Assembly (NCBI GenBank): GCA_037447655.1
Contig: JBBHKE010001813.1
Location: forward strand, 62,001 to 126,000
DNA: 64,000 nucleotides
From: Zygnema cylindricum
Lineage: Eukaryota > Streptophyta > Zygnematophyceae > Zygnematales > Zygnemataceae
Reading direction: 5' to 3'
Each line of letters opens with the position of its first letter. The stretch's first letter is position 1. The notes under the pieces were generated by a model, which saw nothing but the letters and a program-made list of their open reading frames with translations, did not search any database and was not told the DNA's origin. Of the stretch, positions 15,742-27,700 are shown one piece after another. A program made the translations under genes and the position numbers.

Positions 15742-17049
15742 TGAAATTCTATGGGCTCCATTGCCACACAGAATCTGCAGGTCCAAAGGAAGCTAATCTA
15801 GATAGTGCCGACTCCAACTTCATATAAACCCAAATGACTGACCCCTTGACAATCATAACCCCAATATAGCTTCACCCTTGTGAAATAACACTTTCTGTGT
15901 GCTTAGTTCCACTACAGAATGCAAAGTTAGAATATGAGATTTGGACACATTCACCCACTTTGACTTTCCCTAAGAAATACAGCCACCCAGGCAGGCAAGG
16001 ACTCTGACCGACTACACCCTTGTGTAGCCTAGACTCCCCTGAGTCTGCAGCAACGAGAATCACGGAATTTGGTCTGCTGAATTGATAGTTATGGCTGGCC
16101 AAAGTTTGCCATTTATACAAGGTGCTCTTTGGGAGAGTCATCTACCTACCCGAAATATTCTAAGTCCTAAACCCTTCTCTAAACCCTCTAGAACTGAGGT
16201 ACGGACCAATCACATTAGTGTATAGTACATAAAGGTACAGATATCGGTGTACCTTTTGTACAGTCATCGTACGACATGGCTAAAAAGTCAACAAATGTCC
16301 TATCCGGATTCGCTCTAATAATCTCCAGAATTCTTGCCTCCAAATCTTATCTCTCCACGTGGCGACAGGTCATGCCGCGTCAGAAAAATGGTACTGTACA
16401 AGAAAGTACAAGTGCCGGAGTACTTTTTGTACGTACATTGTACGATGTCGCCATAGTGCGACATTTGTCACTCCCGGATTTGTTTTCTGCCGTTCCGGAA
16501 ATTGCGTAATCCCTTAAGATGTCGCCACGTGTCATCCGGAGTGGTGACGTCCGCAAACCGCCAAATTATCCTTTCGCGTAGCCGGCGCTAATCACGGCCG
16601 TCCGATTTATTTCGGCATTTCATACAGACCGTCGAAACAAATGTCCGTACTATTTGTTTCGTCCGGTACCAAAAGTACAGCTGTTTCTATGCCCTATGTA
16701 CCGTAACCCAGTTAAATGGAAAAGCCTACCTATAAGTATTTAAATATTTATCAAACCATATACGTCTTAGCACTAGTCCTATACTAAATGGACAAAGCTA
16801 ACGGCTACGGTACGTTTGACGGACGGTAGGTACCAAGATCAATTCGTGGGTCCGTCAAATACCTTTTTGGTAAACATACCTTTTATCTATTCTGTCTCTC
16901 TGGAGAGCTTAGGCAGCCATGGCTCTAGCTCCCTCTCCAGCCTTCAGTGACTACAACAAGTGTGGGGGCTTGGAGAAGGAGGTCAGAGGCAGACTGCCTC
17001 TACTCTTTTTCTATCTAGTAAAGACCTAGAAAATACCCAAATATCAACA
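15742..17049 (-). repeat. 3' LTR of the gag-only element
   Basis: 1308 bp. In sense orientation it starts TGTTGATATTTGGGTATTTT and ends GAATTTCA. It shares TATTTTCTAGGTCT and a GCTAGAGCCATGGCT block with the LTR of the Copia element at 28642-35087, so the two families are related. It also holds a small ORF (15872-16141). Confidence 0.85.
15872..16141 (-). CDS. Small ORF inside the 3' LTR copy
   Basis: 89 codons in element-sense orientation, with the motif SGESRLHKGVVGQSPCLPGW. The same ORF exists in the other LTR (19058-19327) with few changes. A related ORF sits at the same place in the LTRs of the gag-pol Copia element (29473-29709, 34872-35114). In an element transcript it would be a leader ORF upstream of gag. 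The product is unknown. Confidence 0.4.
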   Translation of the reverse strand: MTLPKSTLYKWQTLASHNYQFSRPNSVILVAADSGESRLHKGVVGQSPCLPGWLYFLGKVKVGECVQISYSNFAFCSGTKHTESVISQG

Positions 17050-17063
17050 CTCCCCTTATTTTC
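17050..17063 (-). other. Polypurine tract of the gag-only element
   Basis: The sense strand reads AGAAAATAAGGGGAG directly before the 3' LTR, identical to the tract at 34026-34040 of the gag-pol element. It would prime plus-strand synthesis. Confidence 0.75.
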
Positions 17064-17077
17064 TAGTCTACTTCCTT

Positions 17078-17899
17078 TCAACTCTTACAATCAATATAAA
17101 CAAGACACTCCCTCCCCTTTTTCCTTTTTCTTTTCTTTTTCCTTTTATATAACTTAAGAAAAATGCTCTCGTATTTAAAACAATGCATTAGATGAAATGA
17201 AATAATAATTACATCACACATTTCATTTAGCATCCCACTTATCATAAATCTGAGCAAAGATTTTATCCACCTCATCACTTTTCCATCCACACACAAACCG
17301 ATTTCCCTCTTGCGATCCAAACAACCATCCCTATCTCCAATCTGCAACATACAGCCAGGTGCCAACCCTTTTACAAGCACACCTTCATCATCATTTCCTT
17401 TAGTGATGTCAAACCCATTACCCCAAAAAATTGAACTTTCCTCACTCTCTCCCATGGAGATCTTTCCACCCTCTCTTTCTAAATTTATTCCCAATAAATA
17501 TATTTCTTCCCCTAAACCTTTCATTATATATTTCTCTTCTCCCCTATCCTTTAAAACCCTTTCTAGTTTCAATTTTCCCCTTTCCTCCGAATCCGTTGAA
17601 GTCTCCCATTCCGACCAGTTTTCAGTTTTTAAAATATCTATAAAATCATCCTCATTAATTTTATCTTTCCCATTTTCACTTATGGATCCTAGATGTGACT
17701 TTCTCATTTCTACGTCATTCACTCTACGCTCCTCGACATCCTCAAGTACCTCCTCTCTCTTTACTTCCCTTATACCTCCAAAAGCACACTGTTGCCTTCG
17801 TGGAATTTCTGTGTACTTCTCTCTTCTCCATTCTACCGATGTGAAGAAGCTCCAAGATTTCTTCATCCTCTTTCTCCTCTTCCCCTTTTTCCTCCTCAT
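17078..17899 (-). pseudogene. Extra ORF downstream of the gag knuckle in the gag-only element
   Basis: A 273-codon ORF in a shifted frame. Its beginning, EIPRRQQCAFGG, matches EIPRRQKCAYGG at the end of gag in the gag-pol element, so the first 35 residues are gag tail. The remaining 230 or so residues replace the entire pol region. They are highly charged (Glu/Lys-rich), with a LAPGCMLQIGDRDGC stretch, and match no family I know. It may be a captured sequence or drifted gag C-terminus. Confidence 0.45.
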
Positions 17900-17918
17900 T
17901 CACATACCAACTTCTAAG

Positions 17919-18953
17919 TTATTCCAAGCAAGGACACTCCTCCATATAATGACCCAGTTTCCTACAAGCGAAGCAAACCGCCTTTTTCAAAGTTCCCTTT
18001 TCTTTTCCTCTCCCTCTCCTTCCACCGAAGTTTCATTAAGGTTTACCTTTGTCTTTCTTCCTCTCATCACGCTTCCGCTCATCACCGCCATTCCTCACAT
18101 CACTCTTCCGCCAATAACCACCAGTTGTAAATGCAGTCCCCCTGTCACTTCCCCTACGAAGCTCCAAAGTGCTTTCCCTCACAAGTATTATCCCCATGGT
18201 ATTGCTCCAAGTCTATGAGGAGCCATCCATTCCCTGCATACGGTAAATGATGTCTTCGTACTCATATGGGAGTTTAATGATTAGTGTATTAATCTTTCTC
18301 TCCTCAGATTCTACATATCCCGCACTAGCAAGCTCAATATATAACGCAGCAATATCATTGCAAAACTCTATCATGCTACCGCCTTTATAAACATAGGCCT
18401 CTATTTCTTGTTTTACTAACTCCTGCCTCTGTATAGTCTCACTCTTATAAATCTTAATTAGTGTTTCCCAGATTTCTGAAGACTTGATTAGACTTAAAAG
18501 AGTGATAGCTATGGACTTAGACACATATCTAATTATGAGATGTTTTGCTATAGTGTTTTTATATTCCCAAATTTTCTTATCATTTTCTTAAGTTTTTGGT
18601 TCAGTTATAACCCCCACAAGTGGAACCGTGGCTGAGAGCGTAGCTCCCCTCACCATATGTGTCCCTTTATCCTTCTCCCCTATTTCCCCTTCCACGGTAA
18701 TGATTTTCCCTTCACCTTCTGTTGCATTTGAACTCCGGTTAGTTTTCTGGGTAGCCCCAGATGATTTTCTATAGTGAGCTCCTCCAAAGCCCGGTGGCGG
18801 ACACCTCACTTGTCCCGAAACAATTCCCCATAAGTGCTTCTCGAAAAGCAATCCCTCCATTGTAAACTCCCAGTAGGTGAAGTCTGTTCCATCAAACATA
18901 GGCACCCTAGATGGTGGGCCCATAACCTGAAATTCTATGGGCTCCATTGCCAC
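17919..18953 (-). pseudogene. Copia gag with zinc knuckle, gag-only element
   Basis: Starts with ATG at 18953 inside the LTR (MAMEPIEFQVMGPPSR), followed by FDGTDFTYWEFTMEGLL typical of the Copia gag N-terminus. It continues through the UBN2-like region (YVYKGGSMIEFCNDIAALY, IKLPYEYEDII) to a C-x2-C-x4-H-x4-C knuckle (CFACRKLGHYMEEC) at about 17930-17975, and ends with TAA at 17919-17921. All parts lie in one frame, but stops at about 18588-18590 and 18213-18215 interrupt it. Gag forms the virus-like particle that packages element RNA. Confidence 0.72.
18915..18927 (-). other. Primer-binding site, half initiator-tRNA-Met type
   Basis: Immediately after the 5' LTR the sense strand reads GGTTATGGGCCCA. 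This is complementary to the anticodon stem-loop of initiator tRNA-Met (UGGGCCCAUAACC), the primer type known from Drosophila copia and yeast Ty5. It is also read as gag codons (VMGP). Confidence 0.75.
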
Positions 18954-20236
18954 ACAGAATTCGCAGGTCCAAAGGAAGCTAATCTAGATAGTGCCGACTC
19001 CAACTTGATATAAACCCAAATGACTGACCCCTTGACAATCAGAACCCCAATATAGCTTCACCCTTGTGAAATAACACTTTCTGTGTGCTCAGTTCCACTA
19101 CAGAATGCAAAGTTAGAATATGAGATTTGGACACATTCACCCACTTTGACTTTCCCTAAGAAATGCAGCCACCCAGGTAGGCAAGGACTCTGACCGACTA
19201 CACCCTTGTGTAGCCTGGACTCCCCTGAGTCTGCAGTAACGAGAATCACGGAATTTGGTCTGCTGAATTGATAGTTATGGCTGGCCAAAGTTTGCCATTT
19301 ATACAAGGTGCTCTTTGGGAGAGTCATCTACCTACCCGAAATATTCTAAGTCCTAAACCCCTCTCTAAACCCTCTAGTACTGAGGTACGGACCAATCACA
19401 TTACTGTATAGTACATAAAGGTACAGATGCCGGTGTACCTTTTGTACGGTCATCGTACGACATGGCTAAAAAGTCAACAAATGTCCTATCCGGATTCGCT
19501 CTTATAATCTCGGGAATTCCTGCCTCCAAATCTTATCTCTCCACGTGGTGCTAGGTCATGCCGCGTCAGAAAAATGGTACCGTACAAGAAAGTACAAGTG
19601 CCGGAGTACTTTCTGTACGTACATTGTACGATGTCGCCATAGTGCGACATTTGTCACTCCCGGATTTGTTTTCTGCCGTTCCGAAAATTGCGTAATCCCT
19701 TAAGATGTCGCCACGTGTCATCCGGAGTGGTGACGTCCGCAAACCGCCAAATTATCCTTTCGCGTAGCCGGCGCTAATCACGGCCGTCCGATTTATTTCG
19801 GCATTTCATACAGACCGTCGAAACAAATGTCCGTACTATTTGTTTCGTCCGGTACCAAAAGTACAGCTGTTTCTATGCCCTATGTACCGTAACCCAGTTA
19901 AATGGAAAAGCCTACCTATAAGTATTTAAATATTTATCAAACCATATACGTCTTAGCACTAGTCCTATACTAAATGGACAAAGCTAACGGCTACGGTACG
20001 TTTGACGGACGGTAGGTACCAAGATCAATTCTTGGGTCCATCAAATACCTTTTTGGTAAACATACCTTTTATCTATTCCTGTCTCTCTGGAGAGCTTAGG
20101 CAGTCATGGCTCTAGCTCCCTCTCCAACCTTCAGTGACTACAACAAGTGTGGGGGCTTGGAGAAGGAGGTCAGAGGCAGACTGCCTCTACTCTTTTTCTA
20201 TCTAGTAAAGACCTAGAAAATACCCAAATATCAACA
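18928..20236 (-). repeat. 5' LTR of the gag-only element
   Basis: 1309 bp, nearly identical to the LTR at 15742-17049. It contains the gag start codon (18953) in its last 26 bases and an upstream ORF (19058-19327) before it. Confidence 0.85.
19058..19327 (-). CDS. Leader ORF in the 5' LTR of the gag-only element
   Basis: 89 codons, ending 105 bases before the gag ATG at 18953. Motif SGESRLHKGVVGQSPCLPGW followed by LHFLGKVKVGECVQ. The protein-level match to the diverged Copia family suggests selection on the peptide or on the leader RNA. No domain is recognised. Confidence 0.4.
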   Translation of the reverse strand: MTLPKSTLYKWQTLASHNYQFSRPNSVILVTADSGESRLHKGVVGQSPCLPGWLHFLGKVKVGECVQISYSNFAFCSGTEHTESVISQG

Positions 20237-20649
20237 GTGTCGTCGCCGGTATGCGAAAATTTAAGTGTACTACATCCGAGATTCTGCAAATGTTGGAAAA
20301 AACGAAAAGGGACGACAGTGCGTCGTCGCTTTAACGTTGGAAATTTTCAATGGATACGTCGTCCGGTTAATCTTGTAATATCTAACGACGAAATGTTGCA
20401 TACGCGACGACGTCCAATATTGAAGCCGCGTGGTAAGTGAAACGTGGAATTAAATTTGTTTTATTGTCGCCCCATCGCTAGAATTTTCAAACGCATCGGA
20501 TAGGGTTTAAAGTAATTTCGTGCATGGCCAATCGTAATGTAAGTATCCCCCACACGAATTAGTTTCTTTTTACGAAATAAAAGTAGGGTTTTATGTTTGT
20601 GTTGTTTACTGCACCCTCCACTCTTCGTAGCCGCGTCTTCTTCGCCTCA

Positions 20650-22547
20650 TTTTACACGCTAATTTTAAGCTAAGTTATCAAGGGCGGCAACAAGCAAATT
20701 AAGTAACCACGTACAGTGGTCCCTCATCGTCGTTGTTGTCCTCCCCTTATTACAGCGATCGCGGAAGAGTTGGCAAGGCAACGGGAGGCAGCAATCCCGT
20801 TTGCCATTGGATAGGAAGGAAGAGAAAGGGAAGGAGGAGAAAGGGAAGGGAACCAAAGGGAGGCATCTGTTGAGGTGAGTAGGGTGGAGGAGGTAAACGA
20901 TGAGGGGGGAAAGGGAGAAAAGGCGACGGTTGAGGAGGGGAGAAGGAAAGAGAGGCGGGCAGTAGAGATGAGGAAAAGGAGGGTAAGAAGGAAATGTAGG
21001 GTTTTTGATGAGAGGGAGGAGGAGAAAAAAGGCGAGGTGGGGACCCATTGACTGCGGAGGGGTGGGGGGAGGCGGTATTTTCTGAGGTAGGATGGGAAAA
21101 GGCGGCGACGGTTGAGGAGGGGGAGGGTAGTAAAGCGGGGGGAGGAGTAGCGAGGAGGAGTAAAAGGCTAAACAGGAAAATTAGGGTTTCTGGTGGGAGG
21201 GGGGAGGAGGAACTTGGTGAGGCGAGAGGGGACACGGCACCAGGTGTGGAAGGAAGCGGAAAAGGGGCGATGGTTGAGGAAGGGGAGGGAACTGAGACGG
21301 GTGGAGGAGTAGAGAGGAGGAGTACGAGGATGACAAAAAAAAAAGGGTATTTGATGATAGGGGGAGGGAGGAAATAGGTGAGGCGGGAGGGGAGCAGGCG
21401 TTAAATGAAGAAGGAAGGGGAAAAGGGGCGATGGTTGAGGAAGGGGAGGGAAGTGAGGCGGTGGGAAGAGTTGAGAGGAAGAAGATAATTAAAAGGAAAG
21501 AGTCGATTTTTCATGAGCGGGAGGATGGGGGAGGGAGTGAGGCACAGAAAAGGTTAGAGAGGAGGAGGGAAATAAAACTTGGAAAGCGGAAAGTTAGTCA
21601 ATGGAGTGATGAAGATTACGTCCCCTCCACTTCTTGTAGCGATGAGAGCATTGTGGATGGGGAGGAACCGCCGGTTGAGAATCCAGCCCCCGAGGAAGAA
21701 CATCCCACGGATATTCGGGTATGGAAAGATGTGGATGAGCCCGCCACCGAGGACGAGCAAAGTCCGGATAGCGAGGGACGACAACAAGAGGATGAATACG
21801 CGGATGATGACGACGTGTTTGAGGTGCCTCCATCACCGAATAGGGAGAGAGGCGTTGTATTGGGAAATCCGGGTCCTCAAGCTCCCTACCGAGTTGAGGA
21901 TCCGCATTGGTATTTTCCTCCTCCCACGGGAGAGGAGGAAATGGACAGTTTTGTGCCCCGGGCCGAGCATTTCATTCCGATTGCTGAATGGCCGGAACAT
22001 TGGAGGTACTGTGAACCTCGCTCCCTAAACCCTAGGGAAAAACCGCGACCGCAAATTTTGGACATCCCCCCGGATGTTCCCGCTCATCCGACGTGGCTCT
22101 TCAACGACGCTGACGACCGAAGCTCGACGTTCGCCCACAAACAACAATTCGATTCGGCGGATCCACGGCATTCATGGATTGTTCACGATGATCGCGGGTA
22201 TCGCGTGAATGTTCCCCACCTATTGCGGCTTTACCATCCGTGGGACCCTCGTCTATACGTCGTCCTAAAGTATTTTCGAAGAACTCCCAAGGTAATAGCT
22301 TAGCGTGCGGCTGGTACCTCGGTTCTACATAAGTTCCCAAATATTCGTGTGAGGCGACCCCGTTTATGCAAAATCCCACGGGTTCGGCGTCCGGTGACAC
22401 CACCTCCACCACCAACAGAAGACGAATGGCGACGAACAATCGAGGCACTCACTGAGCAATTGGCCGCCCATCAAGAACAAATGGCGATGCTCACTCAGGA
22501 GTTGTCTCAAAAAAAAATTGCAGTAATCGGTATGTATGTTATTTGCT
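20650..22547 (+). pseudogene. ORF1 of transposon A: basic-acidic-coiled-coil protein
   Basis: An accessory gene conserved in transposon B but of no known family. The N-terminal part resembles B's basic arginine-rich exon but is degraded here. The middle (from about 21050) is a Glu/Gly/Lys/Arg-rich region of imperfect tandem modules reading VEEGEG and VERR. It is followed by an acidic stretch (YADDDDVFE) and a conserved Pro/Trp-rich domain (ILDIPPDVPAHPTWLF, LLRLYHPWDPRLY). A TAG at 22301-22303 interrupts the frame just before a C-terminal coiled coil (TEDEWRRTIEALTEQLAA). A DNA-binding or regulatory accessory role, analogous to TnpA in En/Spm, is inference only. Confidence 0.5.
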
Positions 22548-24710
22548 AACTAATTCGAATTTCTTTTCTCTCTTCTCTTGTCGTCGCTAACCCACACACT
22601 CACAATTTTTTTTATTTTTTTAAATTAGTCGAGACAATTCAATATAGCGACGACAAAGGTTCATCCGTAAGCAGCAATGAATTCCAGTCGTAGATGAACC
22701 ATGAATCTTAGGGGAGTCAAGTTTTACGCCATTCAACCAAAATAGATGGTCGTCGCTCAGTTAGCGACGACAGATTATCCTCGCCTAATTCAGGGACGAG
22801 CGTTTGTCGTCGCTAATTCAGCGAAGACCAGCCTAAATGGGTAAATCATCTTCATAGGAATTCAGTCACTATTTTTTTTTTTTTTCATTACTCCAATCGC
22901 AGATACTAGAAAGCGACACGGTGGTGGGTAGAAAGGGTGGCCCTAATCAAAGGGATAAGGGAGACTACTCTCACCTTATCTTCCGCGGGATTTGGAAAGA
23001 GGAGTGTGGCGGTAATGAAGGCCTTACCGGGAAGGGGAAGGAAAAAGTTACCATGGTTTGTCAAGGTTCACGATGAACTAGTGCAAAATATTTTCCGATT
23101 CCAAAAGGCGGGATTGAAAATGTCTACTATCATTGTGGGAAAAATGGCAAATCACATCATTGTCGATATGAAGAAAGAGGGTGCGCCTGAATTTTCCGAC
23201 GAGAATTGTGAAGAGATCAAGCCAAAAATCAGTCGGCGTTGGATTCAACGTTTTTTTGAAAAGCATAACATCGGCGCCTTGGCTCAAAATGGGAAACTAC
23301 AACTAAGTCCGCAAAAGGAGGAGTACATTGAAAGATCCGTGGCATATCACATGGGCGTACTTAAAAGGGGATTCCAATCGGGTATGCTTCATAATTCCAT
23401 TCCATTTATTGCCTCTTGACATATTAAGTTTTGTATTTTGTTTCCCCTTTCATTGAACTTACTTATGTTTTGTTTTCTATTGCGTTTCTTTATTTTGTTG
23501 GTGGATTATAGGTCTCTTTAACGAGGATTTGGTGGAGAACATGAACGAGACGCATTTGATTGTAAATATGGACAACAAAAAGACATTAAGCTTTCGCGGC
23601 GACGAGGTTGTTAGATACGCGGACGTTGCGGGCGGCGGAGAGTCGATGACATTGATGGTACGACTCACGGGGGGTGTGAATGCCCGAATACAGGCTCCAA
23701 TGTTAATATTAACCAACCGCGCTCGTAATTACCTGATAAAGGGCCTTCCGACGATGTACCGGGTAAATTTCATTAAATTTAAAATCCTTCGATTTATGTT
23801 CATCTCCCTTATAAACCATTAATCTTTACGCAATACTGTATATGAATACATGTTTTGCCCTTTTTTATTGGTTCTTAATACTCCCTCCTCGTCCTTTTTT
23901 TCGTCATTTAATATTTCTCCCTCTTCCCTCCCTTTCCCTCCTTCATTAAATCCCCCTCACGTAATTCACCCTTCTCCCTTTCCTTTGTTTTTTCTTTTTG
24001 TAGGAGTTTGCTACCGAACCGGCCCCAAAGGATGGAATGATAAAACCGTATTCCCGCTATGGATAGAAGAGCCGAGATCTTACCAAGGAGACCGTGAAAG
24101 GCGTGAAAAAATAATATTCCTCGACAATTGTGGCGGTCACAACAATTCCGAGGAGTTAAACCGAGCCTTACTCGCCAAGAAGATTATACTACACTTATTC
24201 CCTCCTTGCGCGACTCACCTTGTGCAACCCGCCGACTCCTTCGTCATTTCGAAAATTAAGGAGGTTTGGTCGCGGAAATGGGAGGATTGGAAAATGAACG
24301 ACATCGAGAAGCATGCGTGGTCCCAACCGAATGGCAAGGGTTGGTCCGGGAAGCTTGTCGGGCGCGGGAAGGCTTTTTTCCTTACGCTGGCTCGCGATTC
24401 TATTCACGAAGTCAACGCAATGAAGGACAAGAATAGGATGGGTTACGCACGTAAAGCTATGATTCAGTGAGGATTTTCATTAAATGACGGAAAATGGGAG
24501 GAGAGCATGCTCACACCGGACTTACAAATTATCATCATGAAATGGCGGTGCCATTTCGAAGGCGATGAGGTGCCGATTCCCTCTATAGTGGCACGAGATT
24601 TTGTCCGAGGCATTCAAGATGCCGACACTCAAGAGGATGAAGTTCCCGATGACACAGACGTTGAATGGGAGACCGAAGATTTTGAGTCGTTTCATAGAGA
24701 ACTGGTGTAG

Positions 24711-27700
24711 TGTGTGAAGAGAGGACAACGTTTATCATAAAATTATAAAACTAGTGTTGATTTGTTATAGTTTTTTATTAGTAGTTTTGGATGGTTAGTG
24801 TGGTAATTGTATTTAGCGTTTATCAAAGAATGTTGGGAAATATGTATCATTGATGATTTCAATATAATCGTATCCTTATCGGTGTTCCATTTTGAAGTTT
24901 GTTGTTGTTGATGATGTATGGAGAAAGACTTCGATGACTTAACGTTTGTCAAACTTTGTCAATAAAATGTACCCTTTATGTTTTGGATATAATCATGTCA
25001 TTCTTTTTTTTTCGTTTTGAAGTTTGTTACTGACAATGATGTATGGAAAAAGAAATTGATGACATTAGATGTTACACATGTATTTAATCTGTTTAAGGCT
25101 TCATCGATTACAAGTAATATTCCCAAGATGGCGACAAATACAGTCCATTCCTAGCTCTTTTTCGGCATTCAGACAGTTCTAGCGACGACACATTCTCATC
25201 GCTGAAGTGCACAAATTCGACACAGATGTTTGCAATGTGTTTAGGGCTTCGTTGGTTACATGTGAAATTGTACGGATGGCGAAAAAAAGAGTCCATTATT
25301 ATGTTTGTCCCGGCTTTAGACGTTTTTAGCGACCACATTGTTTCGTCGCTGAGGTGTAGAAAGTCGACACGATAATCCAGCCACGAGAACGTCTCGTCGC
25401 TGAATGGTACTTTTGATGGTAAACTAAATTCTAACATTCAGCGATGAAAATATAATGTGGCTGAATGATAGAACTTTGACTCTACTATAGATTAAAGGTA
25501 TACATAGTTGCATTAAAAGTTATATCCCATAAATTACTTTTGTGTCACGAGCATAACGCGAATTTTTTGACCAAACAAATAAAATGTAATCCCAAGTTTT
25601 TTTTTTTTCGTTAGTAGTAAAAAACTTATACACTTCGCCTCTTAAGCTTGGTCCACCGTAATCACAAACAACAACCATAATTCATTTTTGTTTCAAGTAT
25701 TTCCTTATTTCATTTTTGGTCCTGAAATGTATTTTAATTTATTTATTTCGTTATCAGAATAACCTCGGATCATAACTTTTTAACAAGAAAAATCACATTT
25801 TACAAACGTAGAGCAAACTAATATATAAGATACAAAAATCAAAAAACACAAATGATAAATATAAACAGAAATATGGATAATATAAATTAAAACCATAAAC
25901 AACTGATTTTTTTGTTTTATATTGCTTTCACGAGGCACATAAAAGTTTTACAAAAGTTGAAACCCTAAATATAAAATAATTCAAAATTGATCAAACGAAA
26001 TCCTATGTCAGATAATCATCGAATGCAAAACTCCAAGAAAACACAAATTATAATTTTTACCTACATTTCTCAATATTTAAATTATTTCTGTTATTTGTGT
26101 ATTAAAAAACTAAACTGAATAACATCAAAGCTACCCATACCCTACCTCTTTTAAAATCTATCTTTTTTTCTTTCCCCCCTCTCCTCCCTCACCTCTAATC
26201 TCTTCCCTTTCTCGCCTTCCCTCTTCATCTTTTCCCTCTCTTTCCTCCTATCGTTCAAAAGTGATTATTTTATACTTCAATAGTATTCCCGTTATCTCCA
26301 TTTGTACAAGGAATATTCCATATGTCACAACTGCAAAAAAGACTAACAAAAAAAAATTAATCAATGAAAATTGAGCAACCACTACCAACATAATTTGAAT
26401 GACGGTAAAAGAAACAAATAAAACAAAATACAACAAAAGGTTAAAAAAAATACAGCTACGTAGAAACAAATTAGAGATTTCCATGAAAATGGAATGGAAT
26501 AGATTGAGGGCGAAAGGGCGGCATTTGAAGGGGGGGGGATAGGGAGGGGGGAGAAGGTAGACACATTGGGTTGGGTGCGATAGACACTTTCAGTTTGAGA
26601 AAGAGGGAAAGATATAAGAATATAGGGAGAGAGTGGGATTCACGGATAGGGACATGCAGATTCAGAGGGAGAGAGGGGGAGAGGGAGAGGGTAGCGGGAG
26701 ATTGGGAGAGAAAGAGGCAAGGGCAAAGAGGTATAGGAGAAGGGGGAGAAGGAAAAGGGATAACAATACAGTTGGAGAAAATGTAAACAATTAGAGCGAC
26801 ACACATTGAAAAGGAAAGAGAGGGAGAGGAGAAAATAAATAGAGTGTAACAATGGCAGAGAGAGGGGAAAAGGGGAAGAGGGAGGGGGGGGCGGAGCTGG
26901 AGGAAAATGAGAGACACACAAACCAAAAGATGGAACGATATTCACCATAAAGTTAAGGGTGGCTGGACGAAGAAATTGTAGGTTGATAGGGCGAACCTGT
27001 GGATGAAAGGTGGAGCAGGCGGCGGTGCGTTCGTCTGCTTCGCGGTGAAGAAAATGATTTTTTTGTTGAAAAAACGCCGTACAAATCCCACCAAAAAACA
27101 GTTGGTTGTGATTGGCCAAAAACATATTCGTTTTTTTATGGACTGTTCGCATTTGGCGTTTCCTATCCCAAAATATCACCAACGCCAAATGGTGTTGTTT
27201 TATTCTAAAAAATACAAATAACAACTTTAATTTAGTATTTTTTGACATATCAACCCTGTATTAACGTAAATGTTTATTTTATTTTATGTTTGACACCATA
27301 TTACAATGTACATTTATACTAAATGGGACCATCTTCACCTTAATACAATAAACTTTTACGCTAAATGGACCATAACCATAAAATAGCATTAATAGTAAGT
27401 ACAAGTGCTTACAAAGAACCTACTCGGTGTTGAAATTGTATATATGTATGTTACAGTTATACTCCGCCGCGACATTGCATCAGTTCCGTTTCATTTACAG
27501 AAAAAATGATTTTCCACACACGAATTTGTTTGTCGTTCACACTGTGACAATATGGTTGTTGGTCTAATAAGTGCGAACCTGTTTTTTTAGGACCCGGATT
27601 GAACCCTTTCTAAGACCGCACATTCTCATGCGTCCGCCGCTATTAAACATATTAAATTGTACCTTTTGACTTAAAAATGAACAATTTTGTACGGCCTGAC

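Larger units (their letters stand above)
15742..20236 (-). mobile_element. Gag-only (non-autonomous) Copia-type LTR retrotransposon
   Basis: A complete LTR element in transposon A, sense on minus. It is flanked by a perfect 5-bp target duplication, GTGTC (15737-15741 and 20237-20241). LTRs are 15742-17049 and 18928-20236, begin TG and end CA, and differ at only a few per cent of positions, so the insertion is fairly recent. The internal region is only about 1.9 kb and encodes gag with a zinc knuckle. It has no protease, integrase, reverse transcriptase or RNase H. LTR ends, primer site and polypurine tract match the gag-pol Copia element at 28642-35087, which suggests dependence on a relative of that element. 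Confidence 0.85.
15099..24710 (+). pseudogene. DDE_1/pogo-like transposase of transposon A, broken
   Basis: Predicted exons are 15099-15477, 22903-23381, 23512-23762 and 24004-24710, all with GT-AG borders and phase-1 joins as in transposon B. Exon 1 carries TRLRVIN and LIPRTVK, exon 2 a CENPB-type helix-turn-helix (RRWIQRFFEKHNI). Exon 3 has the first catalytic Asp (NMDNKKTL). Exon 4 has the second and third Asp (IFLDNCGGH; HLVQPADSFVI) and an acidic C-terminus. Damage includes a TAG near 15382 (Trp in B), a one-base loss plus TAG at the start of exon 2, a one-base loss near 23750, and a TGA at 24468-24470 (Cys in B). The family cuts and pastes DNA; this copy cannot. Exon 1 is separated from the rest by ORF1 and a Copia insertion. 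Confidence 0.75.

Noticed and set aside
17310-18218. Plus ORF of 302 codons in the gag-only element
   Set aside because: It is antisense to gag and the downstream ORF, Ser/Pro/Phe-rich, with no domain; the element is clearly on minus.
20665-21235. Minus ORFs of 127 and 161 codons
   Set aside because: Antisense to the purine-rich Glu/Gly-coding part of ORF1; Pro/Ser/Leu low complexity.
26471-27248. Minus ORFs of 151 and 202 codons
   Set aside because: Low-complexity translation of the purine tract of transposon A; no conserved counterpart in transposon B.
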